This document shows positions 1 to 5,902 of a stretch of DNA of 7,826 bases, in pieces; the first letter of the stretch is position 1; the number at the start of each line of letters is the position of its first letter. The notes under the pieces are model-generated. The model was not told where the DNA came from. It worked only from the letters and a program-made list of their open reading frames with translations, and searched no databases. The DNA is taken from positions 1 to 7,826 of the forward strand of contig JAJYKC010000092.1 in NCBI GenBank assembly GCA_021788955.1. The letters run 5' to 3'. Made by a program: the position numbers and the translations under genes. The DNA is from Acidobacteriota bacterium (GTDB lineage Bacteria; Acidobacteriota; Terriglobia; Bryobacterales; Bryobacteraceae).

Positions 1-639
1 CAACACGTAGAAGCGGAGGAGAGCGTTGGCGTTCACGGTAGTGCCGCCGAGCATGAGGAACCGGATCTTCGCGCCCATCCACGGCACGGCAGACAGGATG
101 TTACTGCCGACGGTGATGGCCCAGAAAGCCAATTGGTCCCAAGGAAGTAAGTAGCCGGTATAGCTCAGGAACAGCGTGAAGATCAGCAGGACCACACCGA
201 CGACCCAGTTGAATTCGCGGGGCGGACGGTAAGCGCCGCGGTAGAATACGCGGGCCATGTGGGCGAAGACCAGGAAGACCATGGTGTGGGCGGCCCAGCG
301 GTGCAGGTTGCGCAGGAAGACGCCGGCGGAGACGACGAACTGGAGGTCCTTCATGTCGGCGTAGGCCTGCGGCACCGACGGATGGTAGTAGAGCATCAGC
401 GGGATGCCGGTGGCCACGAGGATGAGGAAGGTGACGAAGGTGAGCGTGCCGAGATACCAGGTGATGCCGAACTCGAGCGAGCGGCGCCGCATCTTGACCG
501 AGAACAGGTGGAGGAAGAGGTTCTGCTGGACGGCGAGGGCGCGATGCAGGTTGCTCATGCCGCGGCCACTGCGGAAGACGGACTGCCAGACGCGGGATTC
601 GAGCAGGCGGTTGAGGGCGTTCTGTGTGGATGAGGCCAT
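1..639 (-). CDS. Cytochrome b6-like subunit of a Rieske/cytochrome b complex (3' end off window)
   Basis: Membrane diheme subunit that oxidises quinol and passes electrons across the inner membrane in bc1/b6f-type complexes. The 213 visible codons start at the ATG at 639. The helix-B haem ligands are His113 (in NLHRW) and His127, 14 residues apart. They are followed by the family-typical RPPRE loop (138-142) and the helix-C motif GYLLPWDQ (162-169), as in cytochrome b6. Membrane segments are visible at about 61-83, 116-133, 145-166 and 170-186. The visible part ends RFYVL; in relatives the next residue is the first helix-D haem ligand, so that ligand pair and the PEWY quinol-site region lie outside the window. 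The b6f cysteine that binds the extra haem ci is Tyr62 here by alignment from memory. The start lies 3 bases after the Rieske stop without a Shine-Dalgarno, suggesting translational coupling. Family assignment is firm; whether the protein is split (b6 plus subunit IV) or fused is unknown. Confidence 0.95.
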   Translation of the reverse strand, partial: MASSTQNALNRLLESRVWQSVFRSGRGMSNLHRALAVQQNLFLHLFSVKMRRRSLEFGITWYLGTLTFVTFLILVATGIPLMLYYHPSVPQAYADMKDLQFVVSAGVFLRNLHRWAAHTMVFLVFAHMARVFYRGAYRPPREFNWVVGVVLLIFTLFLSYTGYLLPWDQLAFWAITVGSNILSAVPWMGAKIRFLMLGGTTVNANALLRFYVL

Positions 640-642
640 GTG

Positions 643-1131
643 TCAGACCCGGAGGTACTGCTGTTCGGCGACGCTGACGGAACGGTCGACCATGAGGTCG
701 CCGTCATCGCTGATCCATACTCGCAGCCAGGGCAGCGGACGGGGCGCGGGGCCGGCGATTTTAATTCCGTCGATGTTGAACTTGCTGCCGTGGCACGGGC
801 AGGCAATGATGCCAAGGGCGGCGGCCCAGGCAGTGCGGCAGCCGAGGTGAGTGCACGTGGCCGAAAGGGCGTAGAAGCCCTGCGGTCCGTGGATCAGGTA
901 GACACCGGCTTCCGACAGCGTGGTGACGCTTCCGGACGGGTATTGGTCGGGTCTGCCGGCGTTGGTGATGGGGGATGGCTCGTAGAGTACGTTGGGGGCG
1001 AGGTACTCGTAGCCGAAAGCGGCGGCGCCGACGCCTGCAACGGCGAGGGCTCCGATGCCGAGCTTCTCGAATGTCCGCCGCGTACAGCCGCAGGGGGCGG
1101 ACGGTTCCGGATTTGATTTTTCTTCAGGCAT
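643..1131 (-). CDS. Rieske [2Fe-2S] iron-sulfur protein
   Basis: High-potential iron-sulfur subunit that accepts an electron from quinol on the periplasmic side of the partner cytochrome b. It has 162 residues. Residues 18-25 (RRTFEKLG) form a twin-arginine-like motif, as expected for Tat-exported Rieske proteins, followed by one hydrophobic anchor (about 24-45). The cluster motifs are CTHLGC (93-98) and CPCHGS (111-116). By homology Cys93, His95, Cys111 and His114 bind the cluster and Cys98-Cys113 form the disulfide. GPAP (127-130) matches the conserved proline loop. The residue two after the motif serine is Phe118 where high-potential family members usually have Tyr, which may lower the midpoint potential. 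The frame is open upstream, but the ATG at 1131 is chosen because it has a strong Shine-Dalgarno and yields the normal N-terminus. The gene lies 26 bases after the flavoprotein gene and 3 bases before cytochrome b. Confidence 0.96.
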   Translation of the reverse strand: MPEEKSNPEPSAPCGCTRRTFEKLGIGALAVAGVGAAAFGYEYLAPNVLYEPSPITNAGRPDQYPSGSVTTLSEAGVYLIHGPQGFYALSATCTHLGCRTAWAAALGIIACPCHGSKFNIDGIKIAGPAPRPLPWLRVWISDDGDLMVDRSVSVAEQQYLRV

Positions 1132-1134
1132 GAT

Positions 1135-1143
1135 CTCCTCCTT
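1135..1143 (-). promoter_or_regulatory. Ribosome binding site of the Rieske gene
   Basis: The minus strand reads AAGGAGGAG here, with the AGGAGG core at 1137-1142, five bases before the ATG at 1131. It fixes the Rieske start and rules out the longer open frame that continues upstream inside the flavoprotein gene. Confidence 0.85.
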
Positions 1144-1157
1144 GCTGAATGAAATGG

Positions 1158-3101
1158 TTATGAAGTGACTGCCAGATCCAGGTGCACCATGGGGGCCAGG
1201 CCCTGGGAGGCGAAATTGTAAGACTCCATGCTGATGACCTCGACGGGGCAGCGGGCAGCGCAGAGGCCGCAGCGGATGCAGCGGGTTTCGTCCTTGAGCA
1301 TGGCCGAGCCGGTGATCTGGCCGAGTTGTTCGGCCGCTACGTCGTCGAGCTCGACACGGTAAAGCGCTTCGTTGGACTGGATATGCGAAGAGACGTTGTC
1401 GGTGAATTCGATCTGTTCGAGGGGGACGATGCGGAGGCACTGTTCGGGGCAGACGTCGACGCAGCCGCCGCAGAGGATGCACTGGCTGCCGTCGCTCGGG
1501 TTGCCTTCAAAGACAGTGTTGACCCAGCAATGGAGGCAGCGGCGCGCCTCGCGCATGGCCATTTCTTCGTCGTAGCCGACCTCGACTTCGGTGATGCCGG
1601 TGCGGCGGCCGAGGGGGAGCATGGGGATCGGCTCGCGGCTTAGTTCCATGTAGCCGGCGAGCATTTCGTGACGGTCGAGGACGTCGACTTCGATTTCCGT
1701 ACGCTCGCGTTTGCGCCCCGAAAGGAAGGCGTCGACGGAGGCGGCGATGCGCCGGCCGTCGCCGACACTGTCGATGATGAGGCGAGGCCCGAAGACGCAA
1801 TCTCCGCCGGCGAAGACGCCTTCGGCGGTGGTCTGGAGAGTTTCGCGGTCCGCCGCGACAAGGCCGCGGGGGCTGACTTTGACGCCATCCTCGGGGCGGA
1901 GGAATTCGAGGTTCGGCATCTGGCCGATGGCCATGATGACGGTGTCGCATTCGAGGATGGACTCGCTGTTTTCGAAGAAGGTGGGGTTGAAGCGGCGGTT
2001 TGCGTCGAACAGGGATTTTGTGCGGAGGGTTTCGAGGCCCGTGACTTTACCGTCGCGGCCCACAATGCGTTTGGGACCGCACCCGCCGTGGATGAGGATG
2101 CCTTCGGTTTCGGCCTCTTCGACTTCCTCGACGGCGGCGGGCATCTCCTCGCGCTGTTCGAGGCAGACAATGCTGACCTCGCGGGCGCCCATGCGAAGTG
2201 CGGCCAGCGATACGTCCATCATTTCGTGGGCGGCGACCATGGCGACGTTTTCCTCGCGGGGGATGAGGCCTTCGTCTTCGGTGGGGTAGGCGCGGAGGAC
2301 TTCGCGGGCGGCGGAGCGGGCGACATCCATGGCGACGTTGCCGCCGCCGATGACGACAACCTTTTTGCCGATGCGGAACTGGTAGCCGAGGTTGACGTTG
2401 AGGAGGAACTCGATCCCTTTATGGACGCCGTCGAGTTGCACGCCGGGGATGGAGAGGTCGCGGCTGCGGTGGGCGCCGACGCCGATGACGACAGCGTCGA
2501 AGCCGGCATCCTTGAGGCTTGCGATCGTGAAGTCCCGTCCGGCGGCGCGGTTGAGCTCGAGCGTGATGTCGCCGATCTCGAGGATTTCGCGGATCTGCGC
2601 GTCGATGACGCCCCGGGGTAAGCGGTACTCGGGGATGCCCAGCCGGAGCATACCGCCGGCGACGGAGGCCGCCTCGAAGATGGTGACGCGGTAGCCGAGC
2701 AGAGCCAGGTCGTGCGCGGCGGAGAGGCCGACGGGTCCGCTGCCGATGATCGCAACCCGGTATGGGAGTTTCGCGATCGGCTTGCGGCGAGACTCGACCG
2801 GATTGCGGGATTCGGGGCCGTAGCGCTCGGTGAGGAAGCGCTTCAGGGCGCGGATGGATATGGGTTTGTCGATCTGGCCGCGGCGGCAGGCGGTTTCGCA
2901 GGGGTGGGCGCAAACCCGCCCGCAGACGCTGGCCATGGGGTTGGGATCACGGGCGTAGCGGTAGGCTTCCTCGAAGCGGCCTTCGGCGATGAGCGACACA
3001 TAGCGTCCCGCGTTGGTGCCTGCCGGGCAGGCCATCATGCACGGAAAATTCGTGTGAAGCCACTCGACGTCGACCCGTTTATTTTGGAAGCGCATCCGCA
3101 T
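1158..3101 (-). CDS. GltD-like FAD/NAD(P) oxidoreductase with N-terminal and C-terminal [4Fe-4S] domains
   Basis: A predicted soluble cytoplasmic flavoprotein of 647 residues that should exchange electrons between NAD(P)H, FAD and several iron-sulfur clusters. The N-terminal Fer4_20-like domain has cysteines 21, 25, 60, 64, 68 and 72, as in glutamate synthase small subunit, NfnB and dihydropyrimidine dehydrogenase. The first Rossmann motif is GSGPVG (120-125, FAD) and the second GGGNVAMD (252-259, NAD(P)H). FAGGD (430-434) is the second FAD contact. The C-terminus holds Cys522-x2-Cys525 and two ferredoxin motifs (Cys541/544/547/551 and Cys608/611/614/618), separated by a rather long linker of about 55 residues. 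There are no membrane segments. A glutamate synthase role is unlikely because no large subunit is nearby and the gene lies 26 bases before the Rieske gene. The inferred role is an NAD(P)H-linked module feeding or drawing from the Rieske/cytochrome b complex. Start chosen at the first of two close ATGs (3101, 3095) because GGAG lies eight bases upstream of it. Confidence 0.92.
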   Translation of the reverse strand: MRMRFQNKRVDVEWLHTNFPCMMACPAGTNAGRYVSLIAEGRFEEAYRYARDPNPMASVCGRVCAHPCETACRRGQIDKPISIRALKRFLTERYGPESRNPVESRRKPIAKLPYRVAIIGSGPVGLSAAHDLALLGYRVTIFEAASVAGGMLRLGIPEYRLPRGVIDAQIREILEIGDITLELNRAAGRDFTIASLKDAGFDAVVIGVGAHRSRDLSIPGVQLDGVHKGIEFLLNVNLGYQFRIGKKVVVIGGGNVAMDVARSAAREVLRAYPTEDEGLIPREENVAMVAAHEMMDVSLAALRMGAREVSIVCLEQREEMPAAVEEVEEAETEGILIHGGCGPKRIVGRDGKVTGLETLRTKSLFDANRRFNPTFFENSESILECDTVIMAIGQMPNLEFLRPEDGVKVSPRGLVAADRETLQTTAEGVFAGGDCVFGPRLIIDSVGDGRRIAASVDAFLSGRKRERTEIEVDVLDRHEMLAGYMELSREPIPMLPLGRRTGITEVEVGYDEEMAMREARRCLHCWVNTVFEGNPSDGSQCILCGGCVDVCPEQCLRIVPLEQIEFTDNVSSHIQSNEALYRVELDDVAAEQLGQITGSAMLKDETRCIRCGLCAARCPVEVISMESYNFASQGLAPMVHLDLAVTS

Positions 3102-3109
3102 GAGCGTGT

Positions 3110-3113
3110 CTCC
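3110..3113 (-). promoter_or_regulatory. Ribosome binding site of the flavoprotein gene
   Basis: GGAG on the minus strand, eight bases before the ATG at 3101 and fourteen before the ATG at 3095. The spacing favours the upstream start. Confidence 0.55.
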
Positions 3114-3132
3114 GGTAGTTGATTGACGGCGG

Positions 3133-3711
3133 TTAGAACGAGAAATCGAGCTTGGCGTTGCCGGACACAGTCACCGGCTTGGAGACGACCTTCTTGCCTT
3201 CCTTCCAGGCCGAGACGGTGTACTGGCCGTCGGGGAGGTTGTCGATTTTGTAATTGCCGCTTTCGTCCGCCTCGGCGAAGTACGGCGTGGGGGTGACGAT
3301 GACGTAGCCGGACATTTCGGGGTGAACGTTGCAAAGCAGCGGAACAACACCGGTCTGGGTGTACTTGAACGAGCGGATTTCGCCGGTCGGCCAAGTGCCC
3401 ATGTTGTGGCTCATTTTCTTGTTGCCGTTGATGGAGGGCCAGAAGATATTGTGCTGAACCTTGTCGTCGTTCAGGAAATCGACGGTTGTGCCGACGAGGA
3501 CGACGACGACGTGCGGCTGGAACTTGAGACCTTTCTGGTCCATGGTGACGTGTTTCGCCGGCGGGTCGAACGTCTTGCCGGCGATCGCGTTGACATAGAC
3601 GACGGCGCTTCCCCGGCCGCCGCCGACGGAGCCGGTCAACGAGCCGGCGACGGCGAGAGAGCTGACGAGCGACGCGCTGAGAGCGAGAGTTGCGATTCGA
3701 TGAAAAGACAT
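3133..3711 (-). CDS. Secreted cupredoxin (type 1 copper) with C-terminal carboxypeptidase-regulatory-like domain
   Basis: Likely periplasmic blue-copper electron carrier of 192 residues. A Sec signal peptide covers about 1-22 (basic MSFHR start, hydrophobic core, AVA before Gly23). The cupredoxin fold spans about 62-140. It has the family pattern of a beta-strand ending in VGTTVDF (73-79), His87 in VQHN, and the copper loop CNVHPEM (127-133). His87, Cys127, His130 and Met133 therefore give a complete type 1 site. Residues about 145-188 (SGNYKIDNLPDGQYTV core) resemble a carboxypeptidase-regulatory-like beta-sandwich. Similar proteins are often loosely labelled methylamine utilisation protein, but no such genes are present here. 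It lies between the outer-membrane cytochrome-porin (35-base gap) and the flavoprotein (31-base gap), which suggests a shuttle between outer and inner membranes. An in-frame ATG at 3738 is rejected because it has no Shine-Dalgarno and its coding would overlap the ribosome site of the start at 3711. Confidence 0.9.
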   Translation of the reverse strand: MSFHRIATLALSASLVSSLAVAGSLTGSVGGGRGSAVVYVNAIAGKTFDPPAKHVTMDQKGLKFQPHVVVVLVGTTVDFLNDDKVQHNIFWPSINGNKKMSHNMGTWPTGEIRSFKYTQTGVVPLLCNVHPEMSGYVIVTPTPYFAEADESGNYKIDNLPDGQYTVSAWKEGKKVVSKPVTVSGNAKLDFSF

Positions 3712-3722
3712 GTGAGTTAAAA

Positions 3723-3732
3723 CTCCTCCTTT
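3723..3732 (-). promoter_or_regulatory. Ribosome binding site of the cupredoxin gene
   Basis: The minus strand reads AAAGGAGGAG. The nearest GGAG lies 11 bases before the ATG at 3711, a slightly long spacing. The site sits between the two candidate starts 3738 and 3711 and decides for 3711, which also begins the signal peptide. Confidence 0.6.
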
Positions 3733-3746
3733 TGACATTTGGATTG

Positions 3747-5414
3747 CTAGAAGACAAATTCCGTGGCCATCACGAGGGTGTTGACCCGGAAGGGATTGGT
3801 TGCCTTTGTCAAGCCGGTCTGGGGGTCGGTGACGAAGGTGATGGATTCAAGCGGCCGGATCTGGTATTCGACGGAGAACTTGATGTTGGCCCGGAGAAGG
3901 AACTGGATGCCGGGCGTGTAACGGTTGCGAGTGGAGTCATAGGGGGCGAAGAACGGAGTGTTGGTTGCCAGTGCGAGACCGTTGATGCGGTCCGCCGTGG
4001 AGTTGACGCTGTCCCAGCGACCGATGAGCATGATCCAGGGCTTGATGAGGTAGTTTGCCTCGACGAACCCGCCGTCGAAGTCAACCGGCGTCCCGTACAT
4101 GAAGCCGGTGGGGGTCAGGCTGTCGGCGGCCAGCGGGAGAGGAACAAGGGCTCCGTTCGAGGTGACCGGAAGCGGGTTGTCATCGCGGGCGAACATATAG
4201 AGGCCGTAGATGTAGAAGTTCCGGTAATTGAAGCTGATGTTGCCGCCGGCGCGGTAGAACGGGGCGGTGGCGTTAAGGTAGGTCGGACTGACCTGCTGCA
4301 TGGGCAGGGCGAGAGGCATGTTGGAATCGCCGTGCATGTAGAAGCCGCCCAGGGTGAGGTAAGTGTGGTCGCGCGGACCGGTGGAGCCGGCAGCCTGGAT
4401 TTCGTGCCGGACGGCCGGGTCGCGTTCGAGGTTGAAGCGGTAAGAAAACCGGGCGAAGATGTCCTTGGTGGTCGTATCGGAGGCGAAGCCAACTCCGTCG
4501 GAGGCGGCGCCGGTGGCCGATGGCACGTAGGGGTTTATGTTGGCGGATTGGGCGACGCCGTTGGAAGACTGGTCGAAGACAGCGACGGAGTAGTGATATC
4601 CGCCATAGAGATGGCCACCGCTGACTTCGACGCCGCGGGCCGGGGTGGCCATGTTGACCTGATTCACAACGTTCTGCTGGGCGGCGAAAGGCGTCATCGC
4701 CCCGATGCTGGATTCGCCGTAGATGTCGTAGGGGCTGATGTTGATGGTGCGAGCCTGGGTATACGGCAGATCAAGTTCGAACTGGCCAATGCGGACATAC
4801 ACACTATCTTTGGGCATCTTCATGAGGCGGCTCAGGTCGATGAAGCGAAAGTAACCGTCGCCGAGGCCGCCAGCAGCGTTGTCTCCGGCCACGCTGATGT
4901 CGTCGTCAACCCAGTAGGCGATATCGCCTCCGAAATTACCGGCGGTGAAGATGCTGAAAAAACCGGTTTCAAAGTCCGTGCCCGGGACAAGCTGCGGCGT
5001 GGATCCGGGCGGGGTGAGGGCGTTGAACTTGTTGCGATTGTTGCTAGTGACCTGGAAGAAGTTGTTCATGCGGAGGCCGACCGGGACGTTTCCGGGAATT
5101 TCGCCGGGCCAAACAGCGTTGGGGAAGGCCAGCTTCTGGGCATCGGCTCCGAGCATGATGGGCGGCTGCTTGAGCATGGATGCGTCGTCAGTGGGGAATT
5201 TGAAGCCGGCATCCTTGAATGCCTTGCCGAAGTCGTTGAGCAGTGGGAAGTCCAAGTGGCAGGTGGTGCAGGAGGTGCCGTATTTTCGAGCGAAGGCCGG
5301 AATGGCGTAGGAGCGGCTGGGTGTGAGGAGGGCCAGGCCGACGATCGAGAAGGAGATGGTACTGGCCGCGAGGGCAGCTATTGTTTTTTGATGTCGTGGA
5401 TTGTCACGTCTCAC
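3747..5414 (-). CDS. Outer-membrane beta-barrel with N-terminal monoheme cytochrome c motif (Cyc2-like fused cytochrome-porin)
   Basis: A 555-residue protein predicted to sit in the outer membrane and carry one c-type haem at or in the pore. A signal peptide covers about 1-37 (basic start, hydrophobic 12-30, cleavage near SYA/IPAFA). The haem motif is CTTCH (49-53), inside PAFARKYGTSCTTCH, followed by FPLLNDFGKAFKDAGF (56-71). This arrangement recalls, from memory, the N-terminus of Cyc2 iron oxidases. After about residue 110 the chain shows alternating aromatic and polar strands with Asn/Asp/Gly-rich turns. It ends in Phe (EFVF), the usual terminal signature of outer-membrane barrels. Only one CxxCH is present, so it is not a multihaem MtrA type. 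It starts at a GTG, the only conventional start, because an in-frame TAA lies two codons upstream; GAGG precedes it by nine bases. It is the first gene of the operon. Fe(II) oxidation is possible but not shown; many distant homologues have unknown substrates. Confidence 0.85.
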   Translation of the reverse strand: MRRDNPRHQKTIAALAASTISFSIVGLALLTPSRSYAIPAFARKYGTSCTTCHLDFPLLNDFGKAFKDAGFKFPTDDASMLKQPPIMLGADAQKLAFPNAVWPGEIPGNVPVGLRMNNFFQVTSNNRNKFNALTPPGSTPQLVPGTDFETGFFSIFTAGNFGGDIAYWVDDDISVAGDNAAGGLGDGYFRFIDLSRLMKMPKDSVYVRIGQFELDLPYTQARTINISPYDIYGESSIGAMTPFAAQQNVVNQVNMATPARGVEVSGGHLYGGYHYSVAVFDQSSNGVAQSANINPYVPSATGAASDGVGFASDTTTKDIFARFSYRFNLERDPAVRHEIQAAGSTGPRDHTYLTLGGFYMHGDSNMPLALPMQQVSPTYLNATAPFYRAGGNISFNYRNFYIYGLYMFARDDNPLPVTSNGALVPLPLAADSLTPTGFMYGTPVDFDGGFVEANYLIKPWIMLIGRWDSVNSTADRINGLALATNTPFFAPYDSTRNRYTPGIQFLLRANIKFSVEYQIRPLESITFVTDPQTGLTKATNPFRVNTLVMATEFVF

Positions 5415-5439
5415 CTTTTATAACCTCGGTCGAGCGTAT

Positions 5440-5456
5440 TGCAGGTGGTGGTCCAA
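5440..5456 (-). promoter_or_regulatory. Weak sigma-54-like promoter element
   Basis: The minus strand reads TTGGACCACCACCTGCA. It has the GG-N10-GC core typical of sigma-54 promoters and about nine matches to the fourteen defined consensus positions, but it lacks the usual CAC after TTGG. A start site about 12 bases downstream would give a short leader containing the GAGG before the GTG at 5414. This is a tentative call. Confidence 0.2.
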
Positions 5457-5482
5457 AGCGATTTTGGATGGCCGGCCCTTTA

Positions 5483-5501
5483 TTACCTTGGGTAAACCTT
5501 G
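5483..5501. promoter_or_regulatory. Phased direct repeat with overlapping dyad, possible operator
   Basis: ACCTTG occurs at 5485-5490 and again at 5496-5501, exactly 11 bp start to start, or about one helical turn. A dyad TTACC-TTG-GGTAA (5483-5495) overlaps the first copy. Such helically phased hexamers are common binding sites for dimeric response regulators. The position, about 70-90 bases before the first gene of the operon, fits an activator site. No regulator gene is in the window. Confidence 0.3.
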
Positions 5502-5536
5502 AACGTATTAGCCTGTGGCTGCGGAATTTGGCGCAG

Positions 5537-5580
5537 GTCTGCGCGAGTGCTGCGCTACGAGGCGCATACCTCGCGCAGGC
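5537..5580. repeat. Two-tier inverted repeat (strong hairpin)
   Basis: The outer arms CTGCGCGAG (5539-5547) and CTCGCGCAG (5570-5578) are perfectly complementary over 9 bp and can extend by a G-T pair and a G-C pair to 5537/5580. Inside, after a symmetric 3x3 internal loop, TGCGC (5551-5555) pairs with GCGCA (5562-5566) around a six-base loop. No T-run follows on either strand, so it does not look like a Rho-independent terminator. It may be a leader RNA structure, a protein-binding site or a structural element between the two transcription units. Confidence 0.55.
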
Positions 5581-5902
5581 ATTCCGAATTAGTCTTTTAA
5601 AATCGTCGACTTTTGCAGTACCCGAGTTAATGTGAGGCCGCGGACTTCGACAAGCGGTGGATTCGGGCCTCGCGGAAACGACGGCAGAAAGCAATGTCGG
5701 CGGGGCGGGAGGCTGAATCTTGGGCCACAGTCGAGACTAGTAATTCCAGAGCAGTTGTGATCGGCTGGGAGACGTCAGAACTAATACAACTTTAGTAGTA
5801 ACTTTCGGATAAGTAACAGGTAGGTCACACCCCGTTTCGACCGCAGCCACTACAGAACCAGCGTAGACGGAATCGCATCTACCACCCGGGAACCGGGGCG
5901 CG

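Larger units (their letters stand above)
5415..5902. other. 488-base gene-free stretch, probable control region of the redox operon
   Basis: No convincing gene lies here: short frames on both strands lack ribosome sites and recognisable protein features. The stretch separates the end of the permease from the first gene of the cytochrome-porin operon. It contains an A+T-richer patch around 5780-5822, a two-tier inverted repeat at 5537-5580, a phased direct repeat at 5485-5501 and a weak sigma-54-like element at 5440-5456. I could not identify a convincing sigma-70 promoter for the operon by eye. Confidence 0.6.

Noticed and set aside
1668..2621. Open frame of 317 codons on the plus strand inside the flavoprotein gene
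   Set aside because: It has Asp/Ala/Gly-rich low-complexity composition and no domain, and lies fully antisense to a protein with clear FAD, NAD(P) and cluster motifs.
1158..3101. Glutamate synthase small subunit (gltD)
   Set aside because: The core is GltD-like, but C-terminal ferredoxin motifs are added, no large subunit is nearby, and the operon partners are respiratory redox proteins.
3712..3738. Longer cupredoxin start at the ATG at 3738
   Set aside because: It has no Shine-Dalgarno upstream, and the strong AAAGGAGGAG lies inside the extra codons. The extra residues would also spoil a normal signal peptide start.
3690..5423. Open frame of 577 codons on the plus strand, antisense to the cytochrome-porin
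   Set aside because: It mirrors the minus-strand gene across its full length, as is usual in G+C-rich DNA. Its product is Gly/Val/Glu-rich with no recognisable domain, whereas the minus-strand product has a signal peptide, haem motif and barrel.
5411..5426. TATAAA sequence before the GTG at 5414 as a -10 box
   Set aside because: It ends only a few bases before the start codon and has no matching -35 sequence. The GAGG ribosome site beside it argues for a leadered transcript starting further upstream.
5404..5694. Minus-strand frame of 96 codons in the gene-free stretch, overlapping the start of the cytochrome-porin
   Set aside because: I see no ribosome site, recognisable domain or membrane segment, and it runs across the hairpin and the putative operator. 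It is probably a chance frame.
5885..5897. Inverted repeat CCCGG-GAA-CCGGG just after the permease stop, as a terminator
   Set aside because: The stem is only 5 bp and no T-run follows on the minus strand, so an intrinsic terminator cannot be supported.
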